64,000 nt of DNA from Capitella teleta (GCA_000328365.1 KB296703.1:484736-548735), one strand, 5' to 3'. Shown: positions 27,401-41,479, counted from the stretch's first letter. Numbers and translations: made by a program. Notes: generated by a model from the sequence alone, not told the origin.

Positions 27401-28184
27401 TAGAATTCATTCACTCCCTCCAAAATAAGTTTCAGGGTGTAAATGTAGGTGGAAATTGATTAAGTGGGAGTCAACGGTTTTAAAATTTAACTTTTTTTAT
27501 AACAATGCTTTTGATGTTTGATCAGACAGATTGCATGCAACGTTACTCCAATTTTGACTTAACATTTTCCATGTGCATTATCTAAAGGTCAAAGGTCAAC
27601 CCCAGAACGGAGAGCGTGTCGTGTGAATCAAAATCCCGCATCTGAATATGGAGGCAAAAAGTGGACTTCTTATTTTGCCCACATGTGGCGCTGTACGGTG
27701 CAGTTCTTTTTTCCTTGCACCGAAGTAGCCAGGTCCAAAGGTCGTTCACCGCCGGTTTTTGCGTTTGGATTGAACCATTTTGCCTGCAATCAAAAGGCCG
27801 TGCACGCATGCGCCAAGGGTGCGCCCAGAGCATTATGGCTGACATGCAGATCATGTTTGGTGCTCGCTATATAAACATACAAAAATGATGCCTGCTTTGA
27901 GCTGAGAGGTCACCGATACTCATTTTTATATCTCATGAGATTCCTGAGTGTACTGCAGCCGCGATAGAAATAAAACCTATTCCAATGCCAATTCCAGTTT
28001 ATTACATGTATGTTTTCAACCATTTCCATGAATTTCCCTTCACATGAATGGCCCATTGATGCCGAAGGAGTCAGAGGTGCGTGAGGTGCATCATTGCATT
28101 GTTGATTTGCAACCAGACATTGCCTTCTCCAGCACAGTATCCATCCTGTGAGGACCTTATTGAGGCAGGAGGCCTGGTTAGGGT
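24405..28184. other. Non-coding
   Basis: No gene, RNA or bounded element was recognised. Open frames near 25.4-25.7, 26.8-27.1, 27.2-27.5 and 27.6-27.9 kb lack motifs. Confidence 0.5.
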
Positions 28185-28320
28185 GTACGGCTCCACCCAA
28201 CCCTTCTGGGTGATATAGGCCTGGAGCCCGACCGGGGTTGCCCCAGCGCTTATTGTTAAATCCCAAGGGTTCTCTGTTCTGCATGCTAAAATAGGAAGTA
28301 ACACCGAACACCCGGTCTTA
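28185..28320 (-). mobile_element. Degenerate SINE fragment
   Basis: The sequence keeps the order of the main SINE's 3' half on the minus strand: GGCTCCACCCAA, GTGATATAGGC, GACCGGGGTT, AAATCCCAAGGGTTCT and CACCCGGTCTTA. It is more diverged than the copies at 13889, 48912 and 52954. It stops where the mariner-type element at 28324 begins and lacks the tRNA-like head. Confidence 0.75.
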
Positions 28321-28323
28321 CTG

Positions 28324-29109
28324 CAGAGTGGGCCAAAAGTAGTCTACTCCAAAAAATAATATATCAATTATTTCACAAAATAATTACCTGGTATGTATTG
28401 ACTGTATTATTCTGCACCCATGTATGCAAAGAAATCAAACAAAAGGTTTACTTTTGAATGAGTGAGGATACTCAATAGTACGAGGGCGTTTCCTTATTTA
28501 TGCGTTTAATGGAGCTTATCCATGGTCCAGGGCACTGTTTGCCGCCAAAAGTGAAAATATCGTAAACTGTTGAGTACACTCTATTAATTAAGATGAATCG
28601 GCATACATGTGGATGAAATTGCTGTCGTCAGATTTCTCGCTTTGAGAGCAAAGCACTCAGCGTCATCAATGATTGGCAGAAATCTCGCGCATTTGCGAGA
28701 CACACGCGGAATGAACTCACATGCTGATCTCCATCTTAGCATGCGGCGCATTGTATTTCAGCATAAACCAGCGGATGAACTGCTACCAATTGCAGACCTA
28801 GCTACAAAGCTCTTATAAGTGCGAGAGCGAGTGCTTGATGTGGAGGGGTTTACGACTGAGCCTGAAATGCTCTTGGCATTGATCTGTATTTATTAATGCA
28901 TTTACTATGTTTGTATGTTTGTTTGAGCTCCGTTTTCAGCTCAGTAGTAATGATAGGAATACCAGCATGGCATGTTAGAATAATCATACCAAGCATTTAT
29001 TTCTGTTATCTTTGTCTGTTTTTTTACATTGCATTGTAACACTTTCTCAGATATGCGCAGCGCCAGTCAAAACCTTTAACATGGAGTAGACTACTTTTGG
29101 CCCTCTCTG
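28324..29109. mobile_element. Mariner-type non-autonomous element
   Basis: A 20-base sequence GGCCAAAAGTAGTCTACTCC (28331-28350) is exactly repeated in inverse at 29083-29102. The match extends outward to 27 bases with one mismatch (CAGAG[T/A]GGGCC). A TA follows the right end; the left TA appears mutated. Ends of the form CAGxGxGxCCAAAAGT are typical of Tc1/mariner elements. The 786-base length and lack of a recognisable transposase make it non-autonomous. A 69-codon frame inside (28609-28818) was not recognised. Confidence 0.75.
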
Positions 29110-29199
29110 TATATGTAACTTATTCATAATTATAACGGCGCCCCGGCATCTACGGTCGCTATGGGGCTGAAGTTAGGGCGAGGGGATCAATTCACAAAG

Positions 29200-30280
29200 G
29201 AGCCTACAAAATGACCGTAGACAACTTGAAAGCATTTGACAGATCGCTAAGTATTTCCATAGCTCTTCTTGACATATTAGCAGCTTTTGATACGATAGAT
29301 CATGCCCACCTAATCGATATTATGCAACAACACGATGTACTTGACACCGTTTTGACTTGGTTCTCCACCTACACTGTACCTGCAAAAACATCGGCAGCGT
29401 GTCCTCGGAAATGGAACATGAGCCTAGGTTTCTCACCTGCGGAGTGTCTCGCCTTTGGACCACTTTCATCAGCGTCTGTACTTGGAAAAGACGCCACCTG
29501 GTAGACTTTCATATCTACGCTGATGATGCGCAGATTTACGCTGCTGTTAATCCGGAGAAGTTACCTTCTGCAAATGAGAATTCTGGAAACGTGTATTGTG
29601 AGTGTGCGCACATGTCATTGCAGTCACCAAAGGAAATTGAACGAAACAAAAACGAATGTTTTACTGATATCGACAAAGAAAATGGCTCGTCATCTCAAAG
29701 ACATCAGAATCAAGATTGATTATCACAATATAAATCCATAAACAGTAGTAAAAAATCTTGCAGTTATTATGGATCGCCACGCTATGATACGGATCAACAC
29801 GACTTGAAAATGATTTGCTGCATATAAACCGCTGAAATTGACCGCAAGAGAACCTGGAATTACTATCATGGATGCTTTTGTATCTGCAAGATTGGATTAC
29901 TGAAACGGCCAAGTATAGAATGAACATATATGGACATAGGTCTCTTTTTAAATTGAGGGGGGAATTTGTCAGTGGGCACTGGGTCTTTCCATGAAACGCT
30001 ACACAAGAATACATTGGTCTCTCTAGTCTGGAAGCTTAGACAGCAAGTGGAATGTATGTGCGCCGACAATAAATCTCATAAGAGCTCACTTCATGGGTCA
30101 GATCCGCGAAAATTACATCAGAATTTACACACTTGGAAGCATGAACCCAATGTCTCTCATCATAATTGTAATCTACACACTCCTTTTCGATCTCAAATCA
30201 AACCTGAATTATTTCTTATGTTCTTGATTTTCGATTTCATGTTGATTTATTTAATTTCTCTGATACCTGGATAAGTGGAA
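29200..30280 (+). mobile_element. LINE reverse transcriptase remnant (CR1/L2-like)
   Basis: Broken reading frames carry ordered RT motifs: LLDILAAFDTIDHAHLI (RT block with the first catalytic Asp), then FHIYADDAQIY (the YADD active site, about 29507-29540). Next come VKNLAVIMDRH (about 29750-29780) and AFVSARLDY (about 29875-29900), the 'HAFISSRLDYCNS'-type thumb motif of CR1/L2-like elements. There are several frame changes and stops, so it is dead. The 5' and 3' ends are not defined. Confidence 0.8.
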
Positions 30281-33200
30281 AGGAATAAATTCAGAGATAG
30301 TTTTGCGGGGTAGAATGACGTCACTACTTAATCATTCTATAGTCTATACGCTCAAATGTAAATCCCTGCAATGATTGTAAGTGACTGTTATATGACAGGC
30401 ATCATGTCTTCTCTTCATAAACCAATACATAACCCAGCGGTGGATTTTGCAATTGCACAAAAGTTTGAGGCCACCCAGGAATAAACGATCATCCTAAAAG
30501 GGAAAACAATACATAAATATCCGCTGCGCACTTTTTACGCAAAGCCCCACATTGAAGAATAGCCTACAGTGGGGCTATGTAAACGTAGGCCTATTTCGAG
30601 GACTCTTCGTTCCTTTCTCTTTCATGTGTTATTTCAATATAGATCCTGCAAAACAAAAAAGTTGCAAAATGGTCATTAGTGACGCCGCAATGGAACAATA
30701 ATGGTATTTCATGCTTTTGATAGCCCAATCAATCGTTACCATGGGACCGCTATCAGACCTTAAATCCGACCAGACGACCATAAACGACGCCCTATACCTT
30801 GTGTTATGAGCTCTGTGGTTTCCAAATATATAAAGCGTCTAAAAACATGTGGGAAACAGTTTGTTCAATAAATCAGGGCTGTTTGTAGACTGAGTGCCGT
30901 CTGAATATTCTCATAATATGCGAACTTTCACACAACCTAATCCCAGTAAAAATGCTCGATTTAACAGGAATTGTGGGACGGTTTATTCAGGTGTGAATGA
31001 GAATGTGCCTCTCATAGCTGATGAGTAGGCGCCGCTGTTTGGTGACATTTCAGTGCGGCTTGAGAACTTTGAATCCAATATATCCTGGAAGCCATGCTTG
31101 CAATTATAGACATCATTCATTTTCATTTGTCTCTATTTGTTTCGCTCCCAGAAATATAAGCGAACTCGTTATTACTATGGAATACTGTAGTGATACGATT
31201 GGCATTTGAATTATTCATGTCTAATGCACCGCACACAGAATGAGTTCAAAGACGCACGTGGCATGGGCAATATAGAGCTGTCTCAATGTGCTGTAACTCA
31301 GATGATCTATGACTTAATATTACGAGCAAGAACCCGAGTGCTAAACATGCCACGCTGAGGAGCATTCATGAATTCCGAATTGCGTGCTATACACCTGTAT
31401 AATTCACGAATTGCTCCCGTGGTCTAGCCAATGACTTCCTGTAAAGAGGGAAACTGCTCAGACAGCAAGATTCGTGGAGCACTGGGGATTACATGTACTA
31501 GCCTGGGAAAGGCAGCTGTTGGCATGGGGAATTCTTATGTTGGCTTGACCGATTCACAGCTCAGAGAAATTGAATTACGTGTCTGAAGATCCTTTTCCAG
31601 ACATTGTTTCCCCTCGTTGTCCGGACGTGCTTCTAGGGTTAAGACTTTGACCAAACAACACATTTCTTGATCAGATCTGGAGATGCAATTGCAGAGCGAA
31701 TATTTTGTAAAGAATTCAAGACGGAGGTGCATTGTGGTTGCCCGAGTGCCGCTGAATCTTAAGTGAGGGCAGTGAGAATGAAATGGTATAGCATGGTTTG
31801 TATAATTTGGGTTCATTTGGAATTTACACCCATTTACCATTGAACAGTATCACTACTTGACGTTCAGGTGTGAATCAAATGTGTCAATACTTGATCAATG
31901 TAGACCTCGACTATACCACTGGGAGCCATCAGCGCTGATACCCGTGTTGTGCAAAGTAGCTTCAGCACGAAGGGAGATTTCTCTCAAGAAAGCACTCAAC
32001 CCAAATATCTCTTTCCTTTGGGGATTCCCTGTGTGTTCAACGGTAACTTCCTTCTCTCGCTCACTTGATTACACGTGCGTCAGTGAACACTGAGATTCCT
32101 GATATCATTGGACCATTATTTTTGCACACTTTTTTATTTCCCTCGTTTGTAAATTTTACTGTGGTAGCATTCGATACGGGTTGATGACGTTCGTGTATTG
32201 AGTTCCCTTGTTGAACCAAGAATGGAAACCAAATGGCGTCACCTGAAAGCAGAATTATGATTTAGAAGTAAGCATTGATCTAAAATAAAACATACATATC
32301 GTGGAAAATAAGACGGTTGATGACTGAGAAACAGCTGCTTTTGAAGCCACGTACAAGATCAAATAGCCATTGAAAAAAACAGTCGAGCTACACAGGACCC
32401 AAATGTAGCCCCTCCACAAAAGAACAGCGAGGGTGCGAGCCTCTTAAGGTCATGCACTCGAGCACTCTCTACCTGTACACCATGAGTGTGTCTATGCAAT
32501 CTGGGATATCAAAACAAAATAATATATTACCAACATTAAGTATTTACTGGTGTTGTGTTTTCAAAGTAACGTTCGATTGAAATCACCCTCAACAAAAACG
32601 AACCGTTTCAACTACCTTTTTCTATTTTTGTGAATGTTTGTGAGAGTTGATGGTTGCAGATTTTTGCAGTGAGGAATGAAGAGGAGCTGTCAGCCACACA
32701 AATTGTTTTTTAATCGTCTCCCGTCTCCTGGTGATTATCTTGAGTTTCCTCAATTTCAATCACAATTTTTTCGCTCAGTTGTCATTCCCCCGCATTCTGT
32801 TTTCTTCCCTCTGAGCGACAGATTCCGCTATCGTGGTGCATTTAGTTGGTTTTGGTGCTTTCAGGTCTTTGTGAGTCCTCACGGGTCCTTTGGGTTTAGG
32901 CAGCACCTGCCTGCTGGTGTCCGATTTCGCTCTAGCACAACCCTGTGTCGATTGACTGAGATCTCTCACACATCTGTCTTGTGCCTGGACTGCCTGCAGG
33001 TTTTGAATTTGAATCTGATTAACCAGGTTTCCTGGAAATGGATAGTTTATTCAATGCCTTCAGGCTCTGTTTTTGGAATTGCAAGATGCATGTATATATC
33101 TTGCAATTTAAACACCAACAAAATCGGTTTCCGATGGCTTCAAATTCAGGGTTATAGAGAGGTAGAGGATATACGCTTCGATACCTGCCTCAGCGGAGTA

Positions 33201-33974
33201 CCCACTCACCTTGAGATTGTGTTCATTTAGTTTGAAGAGGCGCCTCTCCTCGTGGAGAATAAGAGTGAGAAGGACAACTCCTACCTCTAATGAGGTAGGT
33301 TGGTTGGTTCATTTGCAAACTAATTGGAGAAAACACAATATTTATACCCATAATTCTAAGAATCCAAGAGTACTGGCGATGCTGATGTGTTATTCTGCGT
33401 GGAGAAGTAGGGTCGCAAACAGACGTTGGCACTAAAGGGACGGACCTGATGGATTGCGTCCTGAAGGATACAAGTTGTCAGGACATGAATGATTTGTCTT
33501 TTGCGTATGCTGCCGGAGGAAAGGTGTGACGACGTGGGATTAGCCATGTAATAGGCTGATATAGGTGCGAAAAGGTGTTGCTTCAATCAAAAAGGTCATG
33601 CCCTGTATTTGATATTTATCAGAGAATATTGAAGTTTTCGAGATGTATAGCTTCCTTATTTATTATCTGCTACGCCAACCGTAGTAAATCAAAATTTAAT
33701 TAATATAATTCTAGCATGTGTCATGCTAATCTACTCTGGCCAAAATAAAAGTCAAAGCTAAATTTATTAATTATTGTACATTTAATGTACACCGTATATA
33801 AAACCGTATGCAATACCTTTTAATTCATTAAAATTCGCCTCTGAAATTGTGATTTTCTTGTTGTTTCTTTATCTTAACTAATAAAATATTTTTTCATTAA
33901 TAATTTGAACCGTACATGACGCCATCTGCAATAAACGTGTTCAAACAAGAGACAAGACTTGTATTCACTTGGGT
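30281..33974. other. Non-coding
   Basis: A 184-codon open frame at 32676-33230 is the longest, but its composition (F/S/R-rich, no domain) does not look like a conserved protein. No splice-bounded exon was identified. Confidence 0.45.
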
Positions 33975-34069
33975 CATATTCTTAATTAAAATTCATATTC
34001 TTAATTAAAATTCATATTCTTAATTAAAATTCATATTCTTAATTAAAATTCATATACTTAATTAAAATT
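33975..34069. repeat. 19-bp minisatellite
   Basis: Five tandem copies of CATATTCTTAATTAAAATT, the last with one change. Confidence 0.95.
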
Positions 34070-37000
34070 CATGGTATAAAAATGCCGACGGTGAATAATA
34101 AAAAGCACATAAGTTTGATTTCTATTGTACATTTTAAGTTTATAAGCGAAATAAACACTATATAATTATTTATATAAAATTAATATCCACATCAAACATA
34201 GAAATGAGTAAAAATACGAAAGCAATCAAAATAGTAACAATTATGTGAAACCAACCCCTCCACCTCCCTGCGTCACAAAAAAAAAATTAACAAGTGAAAT
34301 AATAAAAACCTGATTGTCTATGATTGATAATATCTCGATTTGCAAGTTATGCGTGCAGTGCGTGTCTTTGGCTACCGTGATCCCGGTCGCCCGTGGAACT
34401 GCCCTACTATAACAGGCCGATAACGAGTCCACTGTATGTATGTGCCATTTTAGATGCCTGGGTTACAATGTTCACCCTGTAGCCTGCAACTTCTGCTGGG
34501 GCCACAACAACCGATCGTGTTAAATATACCGATAAATATGCTGATATGATCGGCATATTTATGCGGCATTCGATCGGCCTACAATGTAACATTACGAAAC
34601 GTCACTTGCGGTTTCGAGCCATCTTCAAAAGAAGAAGGCCCCGGAACAAGAAAGTCAATGCCCGGTCGAGGACACGTGACTCTCGACATCAGCTTGTGAT
34701 AGGTGCATTCAAACGTTCCGCCTAATAAAGTAACATCCACCCAATCGCTTTGGTTATATCTCATTAATGAAATTGAAAATCAAATTTCTTGTTCGGGTCT
34801 TCACTGATGAGATCGTGCGAGCGTTTTGGCGTCGCGAGATAATTTTTCTATTGAAAAAGATTCCCACTTTGAATTGCGTTGTCGTCCGCGGGTGGGTCAG
34901 AAGCAACGAAGGGGGACAAGAGTGCACTCTTAATCCAGAAGCAACGTCTGAAAAGCCCTTGGTTCGTAGCATCCTGGTCCCTGGTGAACACGAGACTCAT
35001 TAGCGCGAGACCAAGAAGTGCGCCCCTGATAGCACACTGGCAACGTCACACGCCGCTTGAAGTCGGTCAGGGATCAGGGGTCAACCCCAATACTCGGACA
35101 TCCCGTCAGCGATCTCTTTAAGTTCACACGCAAGATTAGAACATCAAAGTGGGCGGAGTACGTGAAGAGGAAAGAGGATACAGAGGAGCCACGAACCATA
35201 TATAACATACCCTATATCAATGGCATAATAGCATACATGCAGGGGGAGGGAAAAAAATTATAATTAAAACAATATGGGAATATAGAGGAAGCCAAATCAT
35301 GGAGGCACAAATTCCGATCCGATGAGGATGGGTGCAGTCTACTATTACGTAATTAATCACGCACATGTGCGTATAATATGTGCGTATAATATGTGCGTAC
35401 TTTTTGCGCGGCTCGTTCACTGACTCAATCCGTCAATATCATCATTCATAACTGGTGATGTATATATGTGTGCCAAAATAGCTCACCATTCAAAGACCGA
35501 GCACTCCGATATATTGTGTGCATGTCATGTGCATGTCATGTGCATGGCAGAAGTAGGGTGAAATATGTCTTTTGCCCTGACACACTTCACTCGAATGAAC
35601 AGAGCAAGCGGATTTAATTTGCGGGCCATGCTATTTCTGTTGGAACAAGAATTCGCTACATGACCTGCGATTTTATAAATCGGCATCAATTGAAATCAAT
35701 TGAAGCCACCGAAGGAAGGAGGAAATACGTCGCTGTGGCTTCCAGACAGTTGGACTGCAGACCCTGGGAGACCGCGATTAGAATTCGTCTTTTTTGCGAC
35801 TGACAACATGACGCATACTCCGTGGACGATGGTGGAACGAAACAATGCTCTGAACTGGCCTGCGAAATTCATCTTCCTTATCTCTATCGGATCTAGAATT
35901 CCAGACGGGCTTCCTCAAACTCCTGGTGCGCGCGTGGAACCTTTCCGCAACTGTATGTGCCAATTTATTAAGATTCTAAATTTGTGCTTACTTACCCACC
36001 CCCCTCCCTTTCGTTTTTGTGTTGTTGGATAATATACATGTGTATTGTGATATTATACCTATTATATTTATACATTACGCGTTACCTTTGCGACAATGCA
36101 GCTCAGTACAAAAAAAATATATCATTTGAGGGCTGTTCGATTAGTTCATGTCTCTGAGACACGCATATTATATCTTGTATTATTTTCTGATTTTTCTCAG
36201 ATCAAGGACAGCAGTACCGAACAAAAGACAGGAAGAATCGTATCCATGAATAGACTCGTTTTCATGTTGCAAATATGCACACGGAGATAGGGGAGACGGT
36301 ATTCCTTGACCTCTATCTGCGTGGGGTTGCACTCGTATTAGCATCGTTATTCTGGATAACGTGTCCTGTTCATGTCATCAAAATGCATAATATATAGCGG
36401 CCCAATCAAATGTGAAATGTGATCTTAATATGAGCCTGAGATATGTGTGCATTCTACCAAGGTGCAATAGTATCGTCTTTTGTCGGTGCCAACATCACAT
36501 TCGGCTCATTGCGTGCACACGATTGTTCGTGTCTTATAAAGTGTATAAGTTGAATCACTTGGGTCCACAATTTATGACATTGTTTGGTGCTCAGAGCCAT
36601 GGCAATGGTTCTCAGGGAGAATTGAGCACTGCATATAATTATATATAGAATACAAACTGCATTATCATTGGGATTGTGCCACTTGATATTGCCATAGATA
36701 TGTGTTTGAGACATCACTCAGCGTCTGACTTAATTGTTTCTCAGGATTGAGTCATCTGTAGGATGAGAATGGGGAACTCACTTGAAAATTATCCAGGCAT
36801 TTAAACAATTGAGTATGCACGTGGAAAATGATGATCATGCGTGTGCTTAAGGATCTTTCCTTTTAAGACCTCTATATGGGTGTATAATATTGTTCGAAGA
36901 TTCGATCACAAAAAGTCAATGGCCATTTGCAACATTTAAAACTGTCAATTAACAAATGCACATTGAGTTCTATTCCGCAGAAGTGGTTGTCTGATTCGGT

Positions 37001-37234
37001 TAAATACGAAAAACCGATCGTGACCTCCGAATTTCACCTTATTTTCATCAGCAGTAAACAAAATTCGAGAATTCCCTGGATATTATACGAAAATTCATCA
37101 CATTATGTTGCCGTTCAGAGCCGCGATATACACCATACATTGTACAAAGTGCATATGAAGGCCCTTCTCTTTATAATAACAAAATTATTTACATTTTGTT
37201 AAGTTAATTGTAAGGCCACGTTATTTCTAGGGGT
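34070..37234. other. Non-coding with short tandem repeats
   Basis: Short arrays: a 15-base unit (ATGTGCGTATAAT-type, three copies, about 35363-35400) and an 11-base unit (GTGCATGTCAT, three copies, about 35519-35548). No gene recognised. Confidence 0.5.
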
Positions 37235-37294
37235 ATATAATAAATATAATAAATATAATAAATATAATGAATATAATAAATATAATAAATATAC
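37235..37294. repeat. 9-bp minisatellite (AAATATAAT)n
   Basis: Six tandem units of AAATATAAT, one with a G substitution. Confidence 0.9.
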
Positions 37295-38028
37295 TTGATT
37301 GCGAGGTATTCTATAAAGCTACACGTGTGACTTTATGAATTACTCATCATTGGGGGGGGGGGGCATGTAATTATATATCCTATGGCATTTACAACCTCTC
37401 ATATTGATATAGAAGGGAGGATTAGGCTGCCCATATATACTGAAAGGAAAAAGTAACTGTATCTCGGTCAAATGTGTATAAACCGAACTTGTACTGTGAG
37501 CTATATCAAAATATTGGTGTCAGTAGTAATTATGAGACAAGCGATTAAAGAGGATCCTCGTAAAACACATCTTGGATCATTCTATAGATGACAAAGTCGA
37601 TGCACAACAGTTGAACACGCCGCCATTTGCCGTTTACGTATTTTATACCAATTGACATCGAGCCGTAAAACAAGCAGGAAGGGGGGGGGGGGGTCTGCAT
37701 GGGCTGCACATTAGTGACGCATGGAGAGGCGTCGTCCAGGGAACTTGCGCGGCTGACGTTGTATTTCTGCGAAACCATAATCGGTCGACGTGTCTTGCGT
37801 CATACTCAAAGGTCAAAGCCACATCTACATTTTCAAGAACGCTTACAAACGATCAATGAATATATACGGCCGATGGCGGGGTCATTTGGAACTCTGGATT
37901 TGCGTAAAGACGCTCGATCAAAAAAAGAATGTGACTGTACAACAAAATGCGATAAAACTTCTTCACTTCTAGGTCCACGATCGAGAGAGTCGATCAAACA
38001 TTCCCTATTATAATGGAATAACTCCGAC
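37295..38028. other. Non-coding with two poly-G runs
   Basis: G runs lie at about 37352-37363 and 37681-37693. No gene seen. Confidence 0.5.
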
Positions 38029-38057
38029 GAGTTAAACCGACTGAGCTATTCGGTGCC
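38029..38057 (-). mobile_element. SINE head fragment
   Basis: The reverse complement begins GGCACCGAATAGCTCAG, identical to the start of the SINE at 13889, then diverges after GGTTTAAC. Only the first ~30 bases of the tRNA-like head are present. Confidence 0.6.
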
Positions 38058-39595
38058 TCCGGCATGAATGCATGAAATAATCAGTTCAAATTCAATATGA
38101 CCAAACTCGTGCTTGCAATAATTCTTTGAAGAAATAAATACAAAGTAATGTGATCTGGCGGACATCCATTGTGCTTAAGAATCTTTTTCGCGTAAGATTT
38201 TCAGCTTCGATGGAACCTGGAGAATAGCGATCGTGAAATGCATGGGGTTGATTGTGGGCGCCGTGTCCTGAGGCCTTTTGATGTTTTTATTTAATTTCGT
38301 CTCTTTGTTTCCTTTGTGTTTCGGACCAAAAGGTCACAGGTCAATTAATTTGTCTGCACCTTCCCACCTTCGACTGCGGTTCGCATACGTGTTGACCTAT
38401 TGACCGAATTGGTGTCACGTTGAAGACTGTCAATTCCCATTGCGCAACAAGCAGACGAGAGCAAAACCACCGTGTTCATGGGACTTACTGGGTGATACAC
38501 AATGGAGTGCTAATTAATTTTAACTCGATGCTTTTATTTATATACATGTATACATATTAGGCCTATCGACATTCCCATTGTATATTTTGGTCAAATTAAA
38601 AATAACAAGTATTCTGGTCTATGAGGTGAAACTTTAAATCCGTCGGCCTCTTTGATCCTAATTTACCTCTCAAGGGTCAGTCAAGGGTCGCTGACCTCTG
38701 ACCCTCTTCAACGCAGGGAACGATTCTTTGTGGCTACAGCATATCATAACAGGTGTCAATCTTTATTGCTGCGTGACTTGAGGGCCTTCCCACCATATCT
38801 ACTATCCTCCGCCGCAGAAACGCAATTCCTCCCAGACGTGTTTCACAATTGAAACGTTATCGTCTTGGAGACTGATTGCTCAATCAGACCTGCACCATTC
38901 GACATTCGTACTCATAGACCAAAAGCAAATCAAAATTGACTCAAATTTGACTAATGACTCCAACCTCTACCGCTATAATATATCCCTAATGTTCTCCAGT
39001 GTTACGTTATTGGTGTAATCTATGCAATATATACATTGTGTGGAATCACAACGTGACACAATTCAAAAGAACGTTATGATTAATGTACATCTTCGCTGCT
39101 TGTACGTAAATCATAACGTACCTGGCAAATGAGCCTCCAGGCAGTGAGCCTATGCTTCTACCACTGTGTTTTCCATTTTTGTTGCATGTTAATTATAGTA
39201 TAGATGCATTGCGTACGGAATATTAGGGACATAAGGTAAACACGCTGAGCTAAAGGTAAGCACATAGGATTTATAGCCCCTGCTCACGGACCAAGTTCAC
39301 AAATTAATTAAAAAATTAAAAATTAAAAAATCGTTATACATTCAAATGAAGACTAATACGTTTAAGTTTAATGCTACACTATGCAGGCATCGATTGTATT
39401 TGAACATATAAGAAAATTTGCACGGAATAAATGTTCACTCTTTAGTTTATCAACAACGCGATCGAACAGAAGGAATCCTCGCGAGATCCGCTTATGGCTC
39501 ACATCATCAGTTCACCTCCAATAAGCATTGGCCAGGTGCCGCTCAACGCACTTGGCTGAAAGAACGCTGCAGATCTCCCGTCACTTCCAATGCAG
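38058..39595. other. Non-coding or undetected upstream exons
   Basis: If the exon at 39596 is real, upstream exons of the same gene must exist here or further left. A short piece near 38717-38751, bounded by CGCAG and AGGTGT, is a possible exon but too short to defend. Confidence 0.35.
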
Positions 39596-39867
39596 ACGCC
39601 CGCAATGGAAGCAGTGCAGAAGCGACACCACCATCAGAATGTCCGGCACTGGCACAGGACGGCTGTGAAGAACACAAGTCCACTGGAACTGAGGGGAAAA
39701 CCGTGCAACGTGGGCTACTTCCCTCCGTCTACAGCAGACATGCTGTCTCCTAACGTCAGCTGGGGAACATTGAAGAACATCACAGGTCGAGCTACGACGG
39801 CTGATAGTATTCCCACGTGGAAACTGATGCACACGGCTGCTAGTAGACTACAGTGGATTGATGACAG
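39596..39867 (+). CDS. Internal exon of an unrecognised gene
   Basis: I do not recognise the product. The exon lies between an acceptor (TTCCAATGCAG, AG at 39594-39595) and a strong donor (GTGGGT at 39868). It is GC-rich relative to its flanks and open throughout, encoding a stretch with MLSPNVSWGTLKNITGR and TWKLMHTAASRLQWIDD. It ends after two bases of a codon (AG). The exon at 42405 starts with the missing third base (G), giving Arg, so the two join in frame. No signal peptide or membrane segment is seen. An acceptor at CTGCAG (about 39572) is an alternative start for the exon. Confidence 0.6.
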
Positions 39868-40710
39868 GTGGGTCATGTAATACTACCTGTAGGGTATACA
39901 GCACACAGGGCTTAGATTCGAAACCGTCGTGCAATCTTCATGCGAAATACATCTCTCTCTTTGTTATCATTTTTTACACTTCATATGCCCATCTTCAGTT
40001 ATAAAAAGACAAAGGTCGTTAAAGGTTATTCTGAAATAAAAAGAACATGCATAAACAGCTAGCAGACCAGAGTGAGGAAATCTCACAATCAGGTGGCACC
40101 TGGTTTTATCGGTCGTCCATGAGGTGAGGGTTCGATTCCCCGACCGAGAAATAGTATTGTGGGTTTCTCACCTGATTAATCCTTAGTTTGTATGTAGGTC
40201 AAATGCTAAAATCATTGGTTTACGTGGTGAAGCCATAAATCCATGGCCCTCCCCACCTGTACCCCACACGGAAAGCCAACCATGATAAATGCATTTGAAC
40301 CACTCGCTATATATATCCATTATGTATGATTTGGAAGATCTTCTATTGTTCTTTGAACCGTGTCTGTCTATACAAATCGTATATATCTACCAAACCAAAC
40401 ATGCTTAATCCGAATGCATAGTTTCTCAACGGGAGAATTTCATTACATTATCTACTCGTCTGAATGGTATTTATGATGACGTAATCCAAACGCCATCGGT
40501 CAATGAAATTATAGAGTCACGTGTAAAATCAGTTTGTCTTGGAATCTCTGAAAAAAGGGGCTTCAATCCTGATCCAAACCGTCGCTAATCCAACGATCAA
40601 TTCATTTAGCCTCGCGGAGGGAATTATCGCTAAATCAATGTGTCCGGTCCAATGATCATGCAGCTCGCATTGGTTACGAAGCATTACGCAAGGCAATTTT
40701 AGTGTATCAC

Positions 40711-41127
40711 TTTAAGAGGACCTCTGATTAATAACAGATAATGGATAATGCACCCCATAGGACAAATACGCCTTCTGACATATTTTTAGACAATACGCTT
40801 GCTGTGGGCTAATTCATCGAATTTGAGAGGTTTTAAATCTCGTTTTCTTATCGTGTTCGATTTCAAATTGTGGTGACGTAATAAAAGTAATTCTCCTTAA
40901 ATTAACAATTGGAGCCATCGAGTGAGCAGATCTTTCAGCAGTTCTCAAAAAGAAATCGTGCACTCATCTTGTTTCAAGCTATTCTGCCTGAGCAGGAAAT
41001 TCGTATTTCAATTTGTCCTGAATATCATTCAGAGTTGACCAATTATTCAAGAATGGTCTCTAGTCACTAACAAAAGCCCATAAAATCGATCTAAAAAGGT
41101 TCCGAAATGAACAGAGGTCCTCTTTAA
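40711..41127. mobile_element. Short MITE with AGAGGACCTCTG ends
   Basis: AGAGGACCTCTG follows TTTA at the left end, and its exact reverse complement CAGAGGTCCTCT precedes TTAA at the right end. The ~417-base piece has no coding capacity. Terminal A/G bases next to TTAA fit a Kolobok-like MITE; the left flank has one base changed (TTTA). Only one copy is in this window. Confidence 0.6.
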
Positions 41128-41325
41128 CATGTATATCTTAGGTAAATTACAAATTGATGGACCATTATACTGAAATACTTGGTTGCAACTCTAGATCATA
41201 AATAAAATAAAATAAATCTGTAAATATATTTTAAACAACGATCATAAAATTCACAAAAAAAATGGTTTCATGCACGCTTCACAGAAATATTAAAAACAAT
41301 TATATAATATACAAAATAAAATATA

Positions 41326-41477
<152 letters not shown>

Positions 41478-41479
41478 CA

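Noticed and set aside
32676-33230. A 184-codon open frame
   Set aside because: The longest unexplained frame, but its composition is unlike a folded protein, it has no splice or initiation context, and the opposite strand is also partly open.
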